From contig NZ_CP022315.1 in NCBI RefSeq assembly GCF_002216775.1, positions 2,976,001 to 3,040,000 on the forward strand: DNA of 64,000 nt, read 5' to 3'. The notes under the pieces were generated by a model. The model was not told where the DNA came from. It saw only the letters and a list, made by a program, of their open reading frames with translations, and did no database searches. Below are positions 28,975-38,316 of the stretch, piece by piece. Position 1 is the first letter of the stretch, and every line of letters begins with the position of its first letter. Origin of the DNA: Virgibacillus phasianinus. Lineage in GTDB: Bacteria > Bacillota > Bacilli > Bacillales > Amphibacillaceae. Position numbers and translations under genes: made by a program.

Positions 28975-30345
28975 TCACTTCATAATCCGCTTTGTTATAT
29001 TATGGGCTATTTTTCCTCCAGGGTAGCGTAATGGAATATCAAATTTTGTTGTTTGTTTTAGAATGCTTTTCTTGTGGGAAAAGGTGTCAAAGCTATCTTT
29101 TCCGTGATAGGAACCCATCCCGCTGGTGCCAACACCACCGAATGGAAGGTTTGGATTTGCCAGATGGTATAGGGTATCGTTAATACATCCGCCCCCAAAC
29201 GATAAACGACCCAGCACCTTTTGCTGAGACTCAGCATTTTCGCCAAAAAAGTATAATGATAATGGTTTTTCTTTACCTTTTAAAACTGCAATTGCTTCCT
29301 CTAAATTCTGAAACGTCAGAACAGGTAATAATGGGCCAAAGATCTCTTCTTCCATAATGGGATCTTCAAAGGTGGCATCATCTATGATTGTTGGTTCAAT
29401 GGAACATAATTCCCGATTCATTCCTCCACCATAAACAATATTACTTTCCGCTAAAAGGTATTTTAAGCGGTCAAAATGGTCTGTGTTTACAATTCGACCA
29501 TAGTTTTTATTTTGAACCGGATCTTTTCCATAAAAGGATTTAATATGTTTTTTCATCGCTTTTATTACTTTTTGTTTTACTTTTTCATGGACAAATAAGA
29601 AATCAGGTGCCACGCACGTTTGACCGGCATTGGTAAACTTGCCCCAAACAATACGTTTAGCGGCTAAATCAATGTTGGCATCTTTATCAACAATTGCCGG
29701 GCTCTTTCCGCCAAGCTCCAATGTAACAGGTGTTAAATGTTCACTGGCTTGTTTCATGATAATTTTTCCGACATTTGTACTGCCTGTAAAAAAGATATAG
29801 TCAAATTTTAATTCAAGTAATTGCTGACTGGTTTCCTCAGCCCCTTCGACCACGGCAACATAATTGGCATCAAATGTTGAACCGATCATATGGGCTAGCA
29901 GCGAGGAAGTTGCCATCGTAAATTCAGAGGGCTTGATAATTACTGTGTTTCCGGCAGCCAACGCACCGATTACAGGGGCGATAGCCAATTGCAAAGGATA
30001 GTTCCAAGGCGCTATTGTAATCGTTACACCATATGGTTCCGCAAGTACGAAGCTCTTGGAACCCTTATGGGTAATCGGTGTGTCAACCTTTTCGGCTTTC
30101 ATCCACTCTTTAAGGTGTTTTATTGTGACGTCAATTTCACTGTAAAGAAAGCCTAATTCAGTTGTTAAAGTCTCATTTTTAGATTTATTCAGATCATCAT
30201 TTAAGGCTTGGTAGATGTCCTTTTCATAAGTTTTCAGCATGTCTCGCAGTTTTTTCAGTTGTTCCTTGCGAAAAGCATAGGGGAGTGTCTGCTCGGATTT
30301 AAAAAATGTGCGCTGGTTATTGACCAAAGTATGGAATGGATTCAT
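28975..30345 (-). CDS. Aldehyde dehydrogenase (class 3-like)
   Basis: 456-residue NAD(P)-dependent aldehyde dehydrogenase of the short class-3 type, which is typical at about 450-460 residues. The catalytic Glu is in TLELGGKSP and the nucleophilic Cys in NAGQTCVAPDF. The cofactor segment is FFTGSTNVGK. Substrate is likely a fatty or aromatic aldehyde. Last gene of a four-gene reverse-strand operon, starting 19 bases after rnz. Confidence 0.88.
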   Translation of the reverse strand: MNPFHTLVNNQRTFFKSEQTLPYAFRKEQLKKLRDMLKTYEKDIYQALNDDLNKSKNETLTTELGFLYSEIDVTIKHLKEWMKAEKVDTPITHKGSKSFVLAEPYGVTITIAPWNYPLQLAIAPVIGALAAGNTVIIKPSEFTMATSSLLAHMIGSTFDANYVAVVEGAEETSQQLLELKFDYIFFTGSTNVGKIIMKQASEHLTPVTLELGGKSPAIVDKDANIDLAAKRIVWGKFTNAGQTCVAPDFLFVHEKVKQKVIKAMKKHIKSFYGKDPVQNKNYGRIVNTDHFDRLKYLLAESNIVYGGGMNRELCSIEPTIIDDATFEDPIMEEEIFGPLLPVLTFQNLEEAIAVLKGKEKPLSLYFFGENAESQQKVLGRLSFGGGCINDTLYHLANPNLPFGGVGTSGMGSYHGKDSFDTFSHKKSILKQTTKFDIPLRYPGGKIAHNITKRIMK

Positions 30346-30364
30346 CGTAAAAACTCCTTCGCCA

Positions 30365-31291
30365 TTATTTTTTAGTAGGGATGTCCATTACAAAAAAATC
30401 ATGTGCAAGTTTCGTGTTCGAAAAAATAGATTGAGCTTCCCGAACCAGGTCCTGACTGTCTTGTTTTTGATAACGTGAGGAAATATGAGTCAGCACAAGT
30501 TGACGGACCGAACTGTCCTTTGCCAGGGTTGCTGCTTGTACCGTTGTTGAATGGAAATATTGATCAGCAAGATCCTCATTTTCCCGGTTAAATGTTGCTT
30601 CATGAACTAACACATCGGAATCAAGAACAAATTCTGTATTGGTTCCTGTTCGACGTGTATCCCCTAAAATGGAGATGGTGCGGCCTTTTTTGTCTGGACC
30701 CAAAAAGTCGGATCTGGCAATAGATTGACCATTTGGTAGAATGGTTGTCTCTTGTTCCTTAATTTGCTGATAAAGTGGCCCAGGAGAAATACCTTTTTCT
30801 TTTAGTTTTGAAACAAGTAATTCTCCGGGTTTATCCTTCTCTTCTATGCGAAATCCATAACTGGATATTCCATGGTGGAGCTTTTTACAATATACCTTAA
30901 ATGTGTCATCTTCAAACAATTTTCCCTCAGAAAGTTCGATAAATTGCAATGGATACGTTAGATGCGTACCGCTGATTTGCAGACTGGTTTCTACGTATTC
31001 TTTAATTCCTGTTGGTCCATAAATGGTTAACAGGTCATTACCCCCTTGGAATGACCTGCTGCTTAACAAACCCGGAAGTCCAAATAAATGATCCCCATGC
31101 AGGTGGGTAATAAAAACTTTGTTAATTTTTCTTGGTTTAATGGATGTCCGTAATATTTGATGTTGCGTCGATTCTCCGCAATCAAACAACCATATACTAT
31201 TTTGTTCCTGTAACAATGTTAGGGCAAGGGAAGATACATTTCTTTCCTTTGAAGGCACCCCGGATCCTGTCCCAAGGAAAATTAATTCCAT
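30365..31291 (-). CDS. rnz: Ribonuclease Z
   Basis: tRNA 3'-end processing endonuclease of the metallo-beta-lactamase fold, 308 residues, the normal bacterial length. Zinc motif [15 protein letters not shown] near residue 60, later ligands in ILGDTRRT and the C-terminal [11 protein letters not shown]. subtilis yqjK lies in the same neighbourhood. 12 bases after namA on the reverse strand. Confidence 0.94.
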   Translation of the reverse strand: MELIFLGTGSGVPSKERNVSSLALTLLQEQNSIWLFDCGESTQHQILRTSIKPRKINKVFITHLHGDHLFGLPGLLSSRSFQGGNDLLTIYGPTGIKEYVETSLQISGTHLTYPLQFIELSEGKLFEDDTFKVYCKKLHHGISSYGFRIEEKDKPGELLVSKLKEKGISPGPLYQQIKEQETTILPNGQSIARSDFLGPDKKGRTISILGDTRRTGTNTEFVLDSDVLVHEATFNRENEDLADQYFHSTTVQAATLAKDSSVRQLVLTHISSRYQKQDSQDLVREAQSIFSNTKLAHDFFVMDIPTKK

Positions 31292-31303
31292 GCGATTCTC
31301 CTC

Positions 31304-32320
31304 CTATCGCCAACCACGCTTATACTGTGTTGGTGCGTCAATGGTTTCTCCTAATTCATCCGCGACTTCTTTAGCCCAATACGGATTTCTTAGCAATGCC
31401 CGGGCAACAATGATAAGATCTGCACGGCCATTTTGCAGGATTTCCTCAGCCTGGATACCGGTTGTGATAAGTCCAACAGCTCCCGTTGAAATAGCTGTTT
31501 CCTTCTTAATTGCTTCACATCTTGGAACCTGATAGCCGGGGAATGCTGCTAATTTTGCTGGGACAACACCGCCGGAACTGCAATCGATTAGAGCTACTCC
31601 TTGTTTTTTCATTGCTTGTGCATAATAGAAAAAGTCCTGAAGCGAGTTGCCATTTTCATTGTATTCATCTGTTGAAATACGAACAAAAATAGGACCATTC
31701 CATTCAGATTTTACAGCATCAATTATTTCGGAAAGAAAACGATAACGGTTTTCCCGGGAACCTCCATATGAGTCTGTCCTTTTGTTGATTAAAGGAGTTA
31801 AAAATTCATTAATCAAATATCCATGAGCACCATGCAGTTCAATAATATCAAACCCGGCTTCCTTTGCACGTTTGGCGCCATCTTTAAATGCCTGAATGGT
31901 TCTATTAATATCATCCGTTGACATTTCTTTTGGTTCCTTATATTTTTCATTAAAGGCAATAGCAGAAGGAGCATAAATAGTTGATTCTAATTCTGCTTTC
32001 CTTCCTGCATGAGCTAGCTGTATACCTGATTTAGCGCCATATGCATGGATTTGCTTATTTAGTTCTGTCAATCCTTCCACATGTCCGTCTTCCCAAATGC
32101 CTAAGTCTTCCGCAGAAATACGGCCTTCAGGCTGGACAGCTGTTGCTTCTGTAAAAACCAGCCCAACTTGCCCTATAGCACGTGAAACATAGTGTGTCAT
32201 ATGAAATGGTGTAATTTTTCCATCTTGGTCAAAACATGAATACATGCACATTGGTGACATTGTAATTCTATTTTTTAATGTGACATTTCCAAATTCGATT
32301 GGTGTAAACAACTTATTCAT
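31304..32320 (-). CDS. namA: NADPH dehydrogenase NamA (old yellow enzyme, YqjM)
   Basis: 338-residue FMN-dependent ene reductase. N-terminal [14 protein letters not shown] carries the FMN-redox cysteine of the YqjM subgroup. HAGRK, the substrate-binding [21 protein letters not shown] and FVRIS follow, then AVGLITTG near the phosphate site. It probably detoxifies alpha,beta-unsaturated carbonyls. Its start overlaps the stop of the upstream GDPD gene by four bases. Confidence 0.93.
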   Translation of the reverse strand: MNKLFTPIEFGNVTLKNRITMSPMCMYSCFDQDGKITPFHMTHYVSRAIGQVGLVFTEATAVQPEGRISAEDLGIWEDGHVEGLTELNKQIHAYGAKSGIQLAHAGRKAELESTIYAPSAIAFNEKYKEPKEMSTDDINRTIQAFKDGAKRAKEAGFDIIELHGAHGYLINEFLTPLINKRTDSYGGSRENRYRFLSEIIDAVKSEWNGPIFVRISTDEYNENGNSLQDFFYYAQAMKKQGVALIDCSSGGVVPAKLAAFPGYQVPRCEAIKKETAISTGAVGLITTGIQAEEILQNGRADLIIVARALLRNPYWAKEVADELGETIDAPTQYKRGWR

Positions 32321-33060
32321 TTAGATCCTCCTAATTTAATGTGATGGGCATCTCCTGGAACATCTGTGAATATTCCGTCACAATTTAAATTGAAACAGCG
32401 CTTTATCCGTAAGGCTTTATTTACGGTATAGATGCGAATAGCGATCCCTTCCCGCTGGCAGTTATCGACCAGTTTACGACTTAGTAAACGGTATTTCACG
32501 TGGATAGCACTCGCCCCAAGTGACTTTGCATAGGTAACTAAATCCTTTCTCCTCCTTGATGTGAGGAGGGCTGATTCAATTTGTTTATCCAACTTTTTCA
32601 TGCGTTTAATACTCTTTGGATTAAACGTTGACAATGTGGTACGATTTAATAATTGATAATCGTTTAGCATTGTATAGACAATTTTCTCTAGGTTGGTATA
32701 GTCTATCTTATTATTTTTCAGTTCAATATTTAAGTATAAAGGCTTATCCTTTATCCAGCTAAGGAGTTCTTCCAATGAAAGAAGCTTTGTACCTGTGAAC
32801 GATGAAGAAAACCATGAACCGGCATCTAGCTGTTTTAATTCTTTGTACGTATAGTCTTTTAGATAACCATAACCATTGGTCGTCCGTTTTAGGCCTTCAT
32901 CATGCATAAGTACTGGTATTTGATCTTTCGTTAATTGTACATCCGTTTCAATACCTTCTGCACCTAGCTCATATGCCAATTGAAAAGCTGGTAATGTATT
33001 TTCAGGTGCTAGTTTACTTGCACCTCGATGTGCTATTATTTGAGTAGACAATCGCTTCAC
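32317..33060 (-). CDS. Glycerophosphodiester phosphodiesterase
   Basis: 247-residue cytoplasmic GDPD. The signature [14 protein letters not shown] is followed by [11 protein letters not shown] and VLMHD, covering the catalytic His pair and the metal-binding Glu/Asp. The C-terminal IFTDVPG is also conserved. No signal peptide. Hydrolyses glycerophosphodiesters to glycerol-3-phosphate and alcohol. First gene of the GDPD-namA-rnz-ALDH operon, divergent from the M20 gene at 33117. Confidence 0.9.
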   Translation of the reverse strand: MKRLSTQIIAHRGASKLAPENTLPAFQLAYELGAEGIETDVQLTKDQIPVLMHDEGLKRTTNGYGYLKDYTYKELKQLDAGSWFSSSFTGTKLLSLEELLSWIKDKPLYLNIELKNNKIDYTNLEKIVYTMLNDYQLLNRTTLSTFNPKSIKRMKKLDKQIESALLTSRRRKDLVTYAKSLGASAIHVKYRLLSRKLVDNCQREGIAIRIYTVNKALRIKRCFNLNCDGIFTDVPGDAHHIKLGGSK

Positions 33061-33116
33061 CTCATGTATGATTTTGTTTTATTTTTACTGAAAAGTCAAT
33101 TTATATAGGGGGCCTC

Positions 33117-34745
33117 ATGATGAAAAACTGGCAAACGAAAGAAGAATTAACGGATCTTCTCTGTTCACTTGTAAATCATCAAAGCATCACAGGCAGTACA
33201 GCTGAAATTGCACTTCCTGAATACATATACCATTTACTGGCGGAAAAGAAGTACTTTCAAACTAACGCGGACCATTTGAAATTGCATCCATTGGACGATG
33301 GCAGACGGCTGTTGACTGCGTTAGTTAAAAAAGGCAGTAAACAAGAAACGGTTATTTTGCTAAGTCACTTTGATGTAGTTGGAGTTGATGATTTTGGTTC
33401 CTTGCAAAATCTGGCCTTTCACCCGAGAGAATTGACAAAGGAAATGGTGCGGATTAAGGATAATCTGCCTGACGAGGTTCGCAACGATATTGAAACCGGT
33501 GAATGGTTGTTTGGACGCGGATCAATGGACATGAAAGCGGGACTGTCGTTGCATATGTCATTGATCGAGCAGGCGATTGACGGTGAGTTTGATGGGAATA
33601 TTCTACTCGTTACAGTACCCGATGAAGAAGTGAACTCACAAGGGATGTTAACAGCTCTTCCAGTGTTAAATCAGCTTAAGGAGGATGAGAATCTTATTTA
33701 TCAGGCGTGTTTAAATGGTGAGCCTATGTTTAGTAAATACCCCGGGGATAAGGCCTATTATGTATACGCTGGGTCGATTGGAAAAGTGCTTCCGGGTTTC
33801 TATTGTTATGGCAAGGAGTCCCACGTAGGTGAGCCGTTTGCTGGTATTAATCCAAACCTGATGGTCAGCTTTTTGTCGCAGCAGTTAGAACTGAACGAGG
33901 AATTTATCGAAAAAATTGACGATGAAGTAACCCCGCCGCCAGTCAGCTTAATGCAGCGCGATTTAAAAGAGGAATATTCAGTCCAAACACCTAATGCCGC
34001 AATCGCAATGTACAATGTATTATATTTAAAGCAAACCTTTGCAGAGATAAACAAAAAATTACTGTCCAGTACCAAAAGGGCAGCAACAGAAATTGAAAAC
34101 TATGTAAAACAAAAGGCTGATAACTATGCGAATATCGCTACAGACTTTTCTATGCCGAATATTCGTGTTTCCGTAATGATGTATGAAGATTTGTATGCGG
34201 AAGCTGTAAAACGCCATGGTGAACATGAAGTAGTCAGACGTCAGAATTTATTAGTAAGCCAGCGGGATAAGGGGGATCGTGACTTTTCCACGTTATTGGT
34301 ACAGGATTTGGCTTCTATGTGTAAAGATCTAACGCCGATGATCGTCCTATTTTATAGCCCGCCGTTTTACCCGGCCGTCTCTTCCTATGATGATCCATAT
34401 ATCAAAGATGTAATGGACCATGTCAAGTCCTATACCTCTTCAACCTATGAGATGAACTTGACGGTTGCTGAATTTTTCACAGGATTATCTGATTTGAGCT
34501 TTCTTGGACCAGTATCATCCAAAAGTAAATTAAACCAGTTAACTGTAAACATGCCATTGCAGAATAATGGGTTCGTATTTCCAGAGGATGTGATGGAGAA
34601 ATTAACGATGCCCATTTTAAATATAGGACCATTAGGTAAAGCCCCACATCAATGGACAGAACGATTGGAATTAGTATATAGCTTTGATTATTTACCACAT
34701 ATTTTAACAGAGGCAATCCATCGCCTATTAATTCCAAACAGGTAA
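33117..34745 (+). CDS. yqjN: M20 family peptidase (YqjN/RocB-like)
   Basis: 542-residue zinc peptidase similar in length to RocB/YqjN proteins of arginine catabolism neighbourhoods. Metal-site motifs LLSHFDVVG, GRGSMDMKAGLSLH and VTVPDEEVNSQG are intact. A long insert domain (about 200-420) distinguishes it from shorter M20 enzymes. Substrate unknown. Two adjacent ATGs (33117 and 33120) are possible behind ATAGGGGG. Divergent from the GDPD operon with a 56-base shared upstream region. Confidence 0.83.
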   Translation: MMKNWQTKEELTDLLCSLVNHQSITGSTAEIALPEYIYHLLAEKKYFQTNADHLKLHPLDDGRRLLTALVKKGSKQETVILLSHFDVVGVDDFGSLQNLAFHPRELTKEMVRIKDNLPDEVRNDIETGEWLFGRGSMDMKAGLSLHMSLIEQAIDGEFDGNILLVTVPDEEVNSQGMLTALPVLNQLKEDENLIYQACLNGEPMFSKYPGDKAYYVYAGSIGKVLPGFYCYGKESHVGEPFAGINPNLMVSFLSQQLELNEEFIEKIDDEVTPPPVSLMQRDLKEEYSVQTPNAAIAMYNVLYLKQTFAEINKKLLSSTKRAATEIENYVKQKADNYANIATDFSMPNIRVSVMMYEDLYAEAVKRHGEHEVVRRQNLLVSQRDKGDRDFSTLLVQDLASMCKDLTPMIVLFYSPPFYPAVSSYDDPYIKDVMDHVKSYTSSTYEMNLTVAEFFTGLSDLSFLGPVSSKSKLNQLTVNMPLQNNGFVFPEDVMEKLTMPILNIGPLGKAPHQWTERLELVYSFDYLPHILTEAIHRLLIPNR

Positions 34746-34751
34746 AGATGG

Positions 34752-34807
34752 GTGACATCCAGCATAATTAGCGATACAATAGAAAGAAAAATGAATGATC
34801 ATTCATT
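34752..34807 (+). promoter_or_regulatory. Promoter and perfect 18-bp palindromic operator before yqjP
   Basis: GTGACA (34752-34757), 17-base spacer, TACAAT (34775-34780). A perfect palindrome AATGAATGATCATTCATT follows at 34790-34807. Its position just past the expected transcription start suits a repressor. The half-site TGAATGA resembles TetR-type FadR boxes of Bacillus but lacks their central spacer. Confidence 0.55.
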
Positions 34808-34821
34808 GTGGGGGATTTAAT

Positions 34822-35790
34822 ATGCAGGTAGTACATGACACAATTTCAAAGCTGACTATACCGACGCCATTTGCGGTTGGCGATACACACGTTTATTTAC
34901 TTAAAGGGGATATGCTGTCATTAATTGATGCAGGTGTGAAAACAGCGGAAGCATATGATGCTTTAACGGCACAATTAAAAGATCTAGGATACCATCCGAA
35001 TGATATTGAACAAATTATCTTAACACATCATCATCCGGATCACACTGGACTTGTGGAACGATTCCCAAAGGCGAATACGTTAGCAGGTCATAAAAATAAT
35101 GACTTATGGCTGACACGAAATCCCGAGTTTTTTGAGCGGTTTGCACAATTTTATCGCGATTTCTTTATTGCATCTGGTGTTCCACAATCCTTTAAAGGCT
35201 TTCTAAAAAAGCTGGAGGAGCCTATACATTACGCTGGTGAAGGAAAATTAACTGCATTTCTGGAAGAAGATAATCATTTGCCAGGGCATGGGGATTGGCG
35301 GGTAATTGAAACAAAGGGGCATGCGCAAAGCCATCTGTCATTTTTTCGGGAGCAGGATGGTGCTTTTATTGGGGGCGATCATATTCTGGAACATATCTCA
35401 CCAAACCCTATTATCGAGCCCCCTTATGATGGAGAAAAAGAACGTGCAAAACCACTTGTTCAGTATCGTGCCAATTTGTTGAAATGTTTATCCCTTGGTA
35501 TTTCCACAGTATATCCAGGGCACGGGATAAATGTTTTGAACATCGATGAATTGGTTCCTTCGCAAATAAAGAGACAAGAACAACGGGCGGCTAAGGTTTT
35601 GCAAATGCTGGAGGAAGATGGGGAGCAGACGCCGTTTCAATTATGTCAACGACTGTTCCCTAAACAAATTGCTAAACAGTTGGATCTCACTATGTCAGAG
35701 ACAACAGGACAGCTAGATTATCTTGAAGAATGTGGAAAGATAAGAAAAGCAACCCATAAGGGCATTTACTATTATCATGTGATTAGGTGA
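34822..35790 (+). CDS. yqjP: Metallo-beta-lactamase fold hydrolase (YqjP)
   Basis: 322 residues. N-terminal metallo-hydrolase domain with LTHHHPDHTG, the later ligands GHAQSHLSF and VYPGHG, then a C-terminal winged-helix-like region (about 250-320). The YqjP/RNase-Z-like subgroup may be thioesterases or glyoxalase II-like; the substrate is unknown. The open frame starts at ATG 34795 inside the palindrome, but GTGGGGG at 34807-34813 fits ATG 34822. Co-transcribed with the SDR gene four bases downstream. Confidence 0.85.
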   Translation: MQVVHDTISKLTIPTPFAVGDTHVYLLKGDMLSLIDAGVKTAEAYDALTAQLKDLGYHPNDIEQIILTHHHPDHTGLVERFPKANTLAGHKNNDLWLTRNPEFFERFAQFYRDFFIASGVPQSFKGFLKKLEEPIHYAGEGKLTAFLEEDNHLPGHGDWRVIETKGHAQSHLSFFREQDGAFIGGDHILEHISPNPIIEPPYDGEKERAKPLVQYRANLLKCLSLGISTVYPGHGINVLNIDELVPSQIKRQEQRAAKVLQMLEEDGEQTPFQLCQRLFPKQIAKQLDLTMSETTGQLDYLEECGKIRKATHKGIYYYHVIR

Positions 35791-35794
35791 TTCA

Positions 35795-36589
35795 ATGAAT
35801 AACAGGGTAACTTCTAAAAAGATTATTGTTACGGGTGCTTCAAGCGGTATTGGGGAAAGGCTTGTTTGGCATATTGCTAAAAACGGCGGAATTCCGATTA
35901 TGCTTGCCAGATCAATAGATAAACTGCAGGATATCCAACAGCGAATCAAGGAATCATTTGGCATTCAGGCGTATTATTATCAGTTAGATTTACTTGATGA
36001 GGAAATTCGGGAAACAACTGTTAAGCAAATTCTTATGGAGCATCCACGTGTACACGGGTTAATTAATAATGCAGGCTCCGGGTTGTTCGAATTTGTTGAA
36101 TCAATGCACTTTGAAGAGGCGAAAAAGATGTTTGAACTAAATGTTTTTGCGCTGTTGCAAACTACCCAGCAACTCGTAAGTCACATGCTTGCTAATGGTG
36201 GCGGTCATATTATAAATATTGCATCGCAAGCAGGAAAAATGGCAACACCTAAATCATCTGTCTATGCCTCTACAAAGCATGCAGTTCTTGGCTTTACCAA
36301 TGCATTAAGAATGGAGGTTGCCGATAGAAATATTTGTGTAACAGCGGTTAATCTGGGACCGGTTCGAACGAACTTTTTCGTTGATGCTGATCCTTCCGGA
36401 AATTACCAAACCCAAGTAGCAGCCTATATGCTTGATCCGGATCGCGTTGCCAAAAGGGTTGTAAACTATTTGTTTAAAAGAAAACGCGAAATCAACATGC
36501 CGGGGTGGATGGAATTTGGCAGTAAATTATATTATCTTTTCCCTGGCGCAATGGAATTTATTTTGAAAAGTCAATTTAATAAGAAATAG
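35795..36589 (+). CDS. yqjQ: SDR family oxidoreductase (YqjQ)
   Basis: 264-residue classical short-chain dehydrogenase. Cofactor motif TGASSGIG near residue 14, NNAG, the catalytic IASQAGK with YASTKHA, and a hydrophobic C-terminal tail. Substrate unknown. It follows yqjP by four bases, its ribosome-binding site lying across the yqjP stop, which implies coupled translation. Same pairing as in B. subtilis. Confidence 0.86.
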   Translation: MNNRVTSKKIIVTGASSGIGERLVWHIAKNGGIPIMLARSIDKLQDIQQRIKESFGIQAYYYQLDLLDEEIRETTVKQILMEHPRVHGLINNAGSGLFEFVESMHFEEAKKMFELNVFALLQTTQQLVSHMLANGGGHIINIASQAGKMATPKSSVYASTKHAVLGFTNALRMEVADRNICVTAVNLGPVRTNFFVDADPSGNYQTQVAAYMLDPDRVAKRVVNYLFKRKREINMPGWMEFGSKLYYLFPGAMEFILKSQFNKK

Positions 36590-36621
36590 AAAAAACAGTC
36601 CGGATGTGGACTGTTTTTTAT
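36590..36621 (+). terminator. Terminator after yqjQ
   Basis: AAAACAGTCC pairs with GGACTGTTTT, followed by further T residues. Confidence 0.85.
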
Positions 36622-36657
36622 AGCGAATATATGTTTAGCCTCAGCGTCTCCGCTTTT

Positions 36658-38226
36658 TTATAGAACATAAGGTCCAAAGAATGTTGTAAGCAGCAGAATA
36701 TGCACGCCTACAAAGTAGATAACTCTCACTGGACTGTCCCATTCATTTTCCCGTTTTGTTAACAGCGCAATACCGTATGTTATGACAGCAAATAAAATCA
36801 TAAAGAAATACGAGCTCCCGGTGAAGGTCAGGTAATCCGGTGCATTTGTATAAATACTTTGGACAAAAAAACTATTTTTAAAAGCTAATGCTGCAATAGC
36901 ATATATCCCGATTCCTGTATAAAAAATCCAAACAGGATCGCGATCAATGGTTCTGCTCCTAAAGAAATACATTAAAGCAATGAAGGCAACCGGCCAGATA
37001 AACCATATAGCGGAAATCGCAATGGCGAAAATAGACGATGACAACATACCAAGCGTTTTCCCAAGTGACCGGATCCAGTCACCTTGGTTGAATCCAGTGG
37101 CCTGACTGATGGCAGCTATGTCACTTGAGGAAATGTTTATCTCATTACCATCTGAGTTTAAATCAAGCCAAGCGATTGTTTCATTATTAACCCATTGTGG
37201 TTTGATTGATATTGCCGGTGTATTACTTCTTCGTACAGTATTTGTGCCACTTTCACTTATTTCCGTCATATATATATTGAAAGTGGTAGAACCGTTCTTG
37301 TACTGTGTATTTGTTTGGCCGCTTGCTTGAAATAATAAATTCAGCTTACCATTATTGTACTTAAGAACGACATGTGAAATTTCATTTAATTGACCATTCC
37401 CAGCAGGATCCTGAAACGTTAATTCACGTAATGGTTGTTGACTCTTGGCTGTTAGTGTAGTTTCCATAAAATAATTAAAATATTGCTGTTGTCCTTGCGG
37501 GGCCTCCAGTTCCTCCTGCAGCAATATCCCTAATTTTTGTTTGTCAAGTACAAATGAAATATCATTTACCACTTTTCCTGGAGTTATCGGCATTTTTGTC
37601 TGATATAGCTGATTAATTTTTTGATTATGTAATTGGTGGAGCGTAATGGTAACATCTCTAGTATCCAATGAAGATGTTAATATATTTATTCCGCTTTCGC
37701 TTTCCTGTAAAGCGATATCCTGTTTATTTAAGTCAATGTCCATAATCTTGGTCGATTTCTTATTCTCCGGTGATAATTGATATAATGCATTTTCTTTTAC
37801 ATAGAAAATAGTGTTATTTAATGGATAAAACTGCTCGATATCAGGCACAAGTCTATTGCTATCTTTATCATATATATTTGTATAATCGGAATAGATAATA
37901 TGGTTGTCCTGTTGATAAACCTCTGTCCATTTGTCAACTGGAATATTATAGACTTTTTTGTCTTGTACAGTGAAGTCGCTATTGACCGTTGTTGCAGTCA
38001 ACTTTTGGTTTTCAAAACTTGTGACGATGAATCCTCCATTTTTTGTATTCTTGATAGGAGGTAATCGGTCCACATTTGTTTGCCCAATCGTTAGACCTCT
38101 GCTCCAATTTGGTGCAGGCGGTTCGGTAACTTTAGCATAATTTTGATAAAATAATAAAACCAATCCAAACATCATAATGACTACAGGTATTACCCAATAC
38201 AATTGTTTTACCAGATTTTTTTTCAT
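36658..38226 (-). CDS. Unrecognised polytopic membrane protein with large extracytoplasmic domain
   Basis: 522 residues, not recognised as a known family. One N-terminal transmembrane helix (about 8-28) is followed by about 360 mostly beta-rich, Asn/Gln/Thr-rich residues. Short repeated segments such as NNTIFYVKENALYQLSP resemble beta-propeller or quinoprotein-like blades. Four C-terminal helices lie at about 395-425, 433-455, 468-492 and 500-522. The topology implies an outside sensor or assembly domain. CGGGGG precedes ATG 38226. Lies downstream of polYA on the same strand with a 90-base gap. No function is proposed. Confidence 0.75.
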   Translation of the reverse strand: MKKNLVKQLYWVIPVVIMMFGLVLLFYQNYAKVTEPPAPNWSRGLTIGQTNVDRLPPIKNTKNGGFIVTSFENQKLTATTVNSDFTVQDKKVYNIPVDKWTEVYQQDNHIIYSDYTNIYDKDSNRLVPDIEQFYPLNNTIFYVKENALYQLSPENKKSTKIMDIDLNKQDIALQESESGINILTSSLDTRDVTITLHQLHNQKINQLYQTKMPITPGKVVNDISFVLDKQKLGILLQEELEAPQGQQQYFNYFMETTLTAKSQQPLRELTFQDPAGNGQLNEISHVVLKYNNGKLNLLFQASGQTNTQYKNGSTTFNIYMTEISESGTNTVRRSNTPAISIKPQWVNNETIAWLDLNSDGNEINISSSDIAAISQATGFNQGDWIRSLGKTLGMLSSSIFAIAISAIWFIWPVAFIALMYFFRSRTIDRDPVWIFYTGIGIYAIAALAFKNSFFVQSIYTNAPDYLTFTGSSYFFMILFAVITYGIALLTKRENEWDSPVRVIYFVGVHILLLTTFFGPYVL

Positions 38227-38316
38227 ATTAACCCCCGTGCTCTAGTTTTTCTTCTGTCAATAAAACAATATTACCATATTTCTGAAAGAAGTTGCTATTT
38301 AAATTTTTACATTTTA

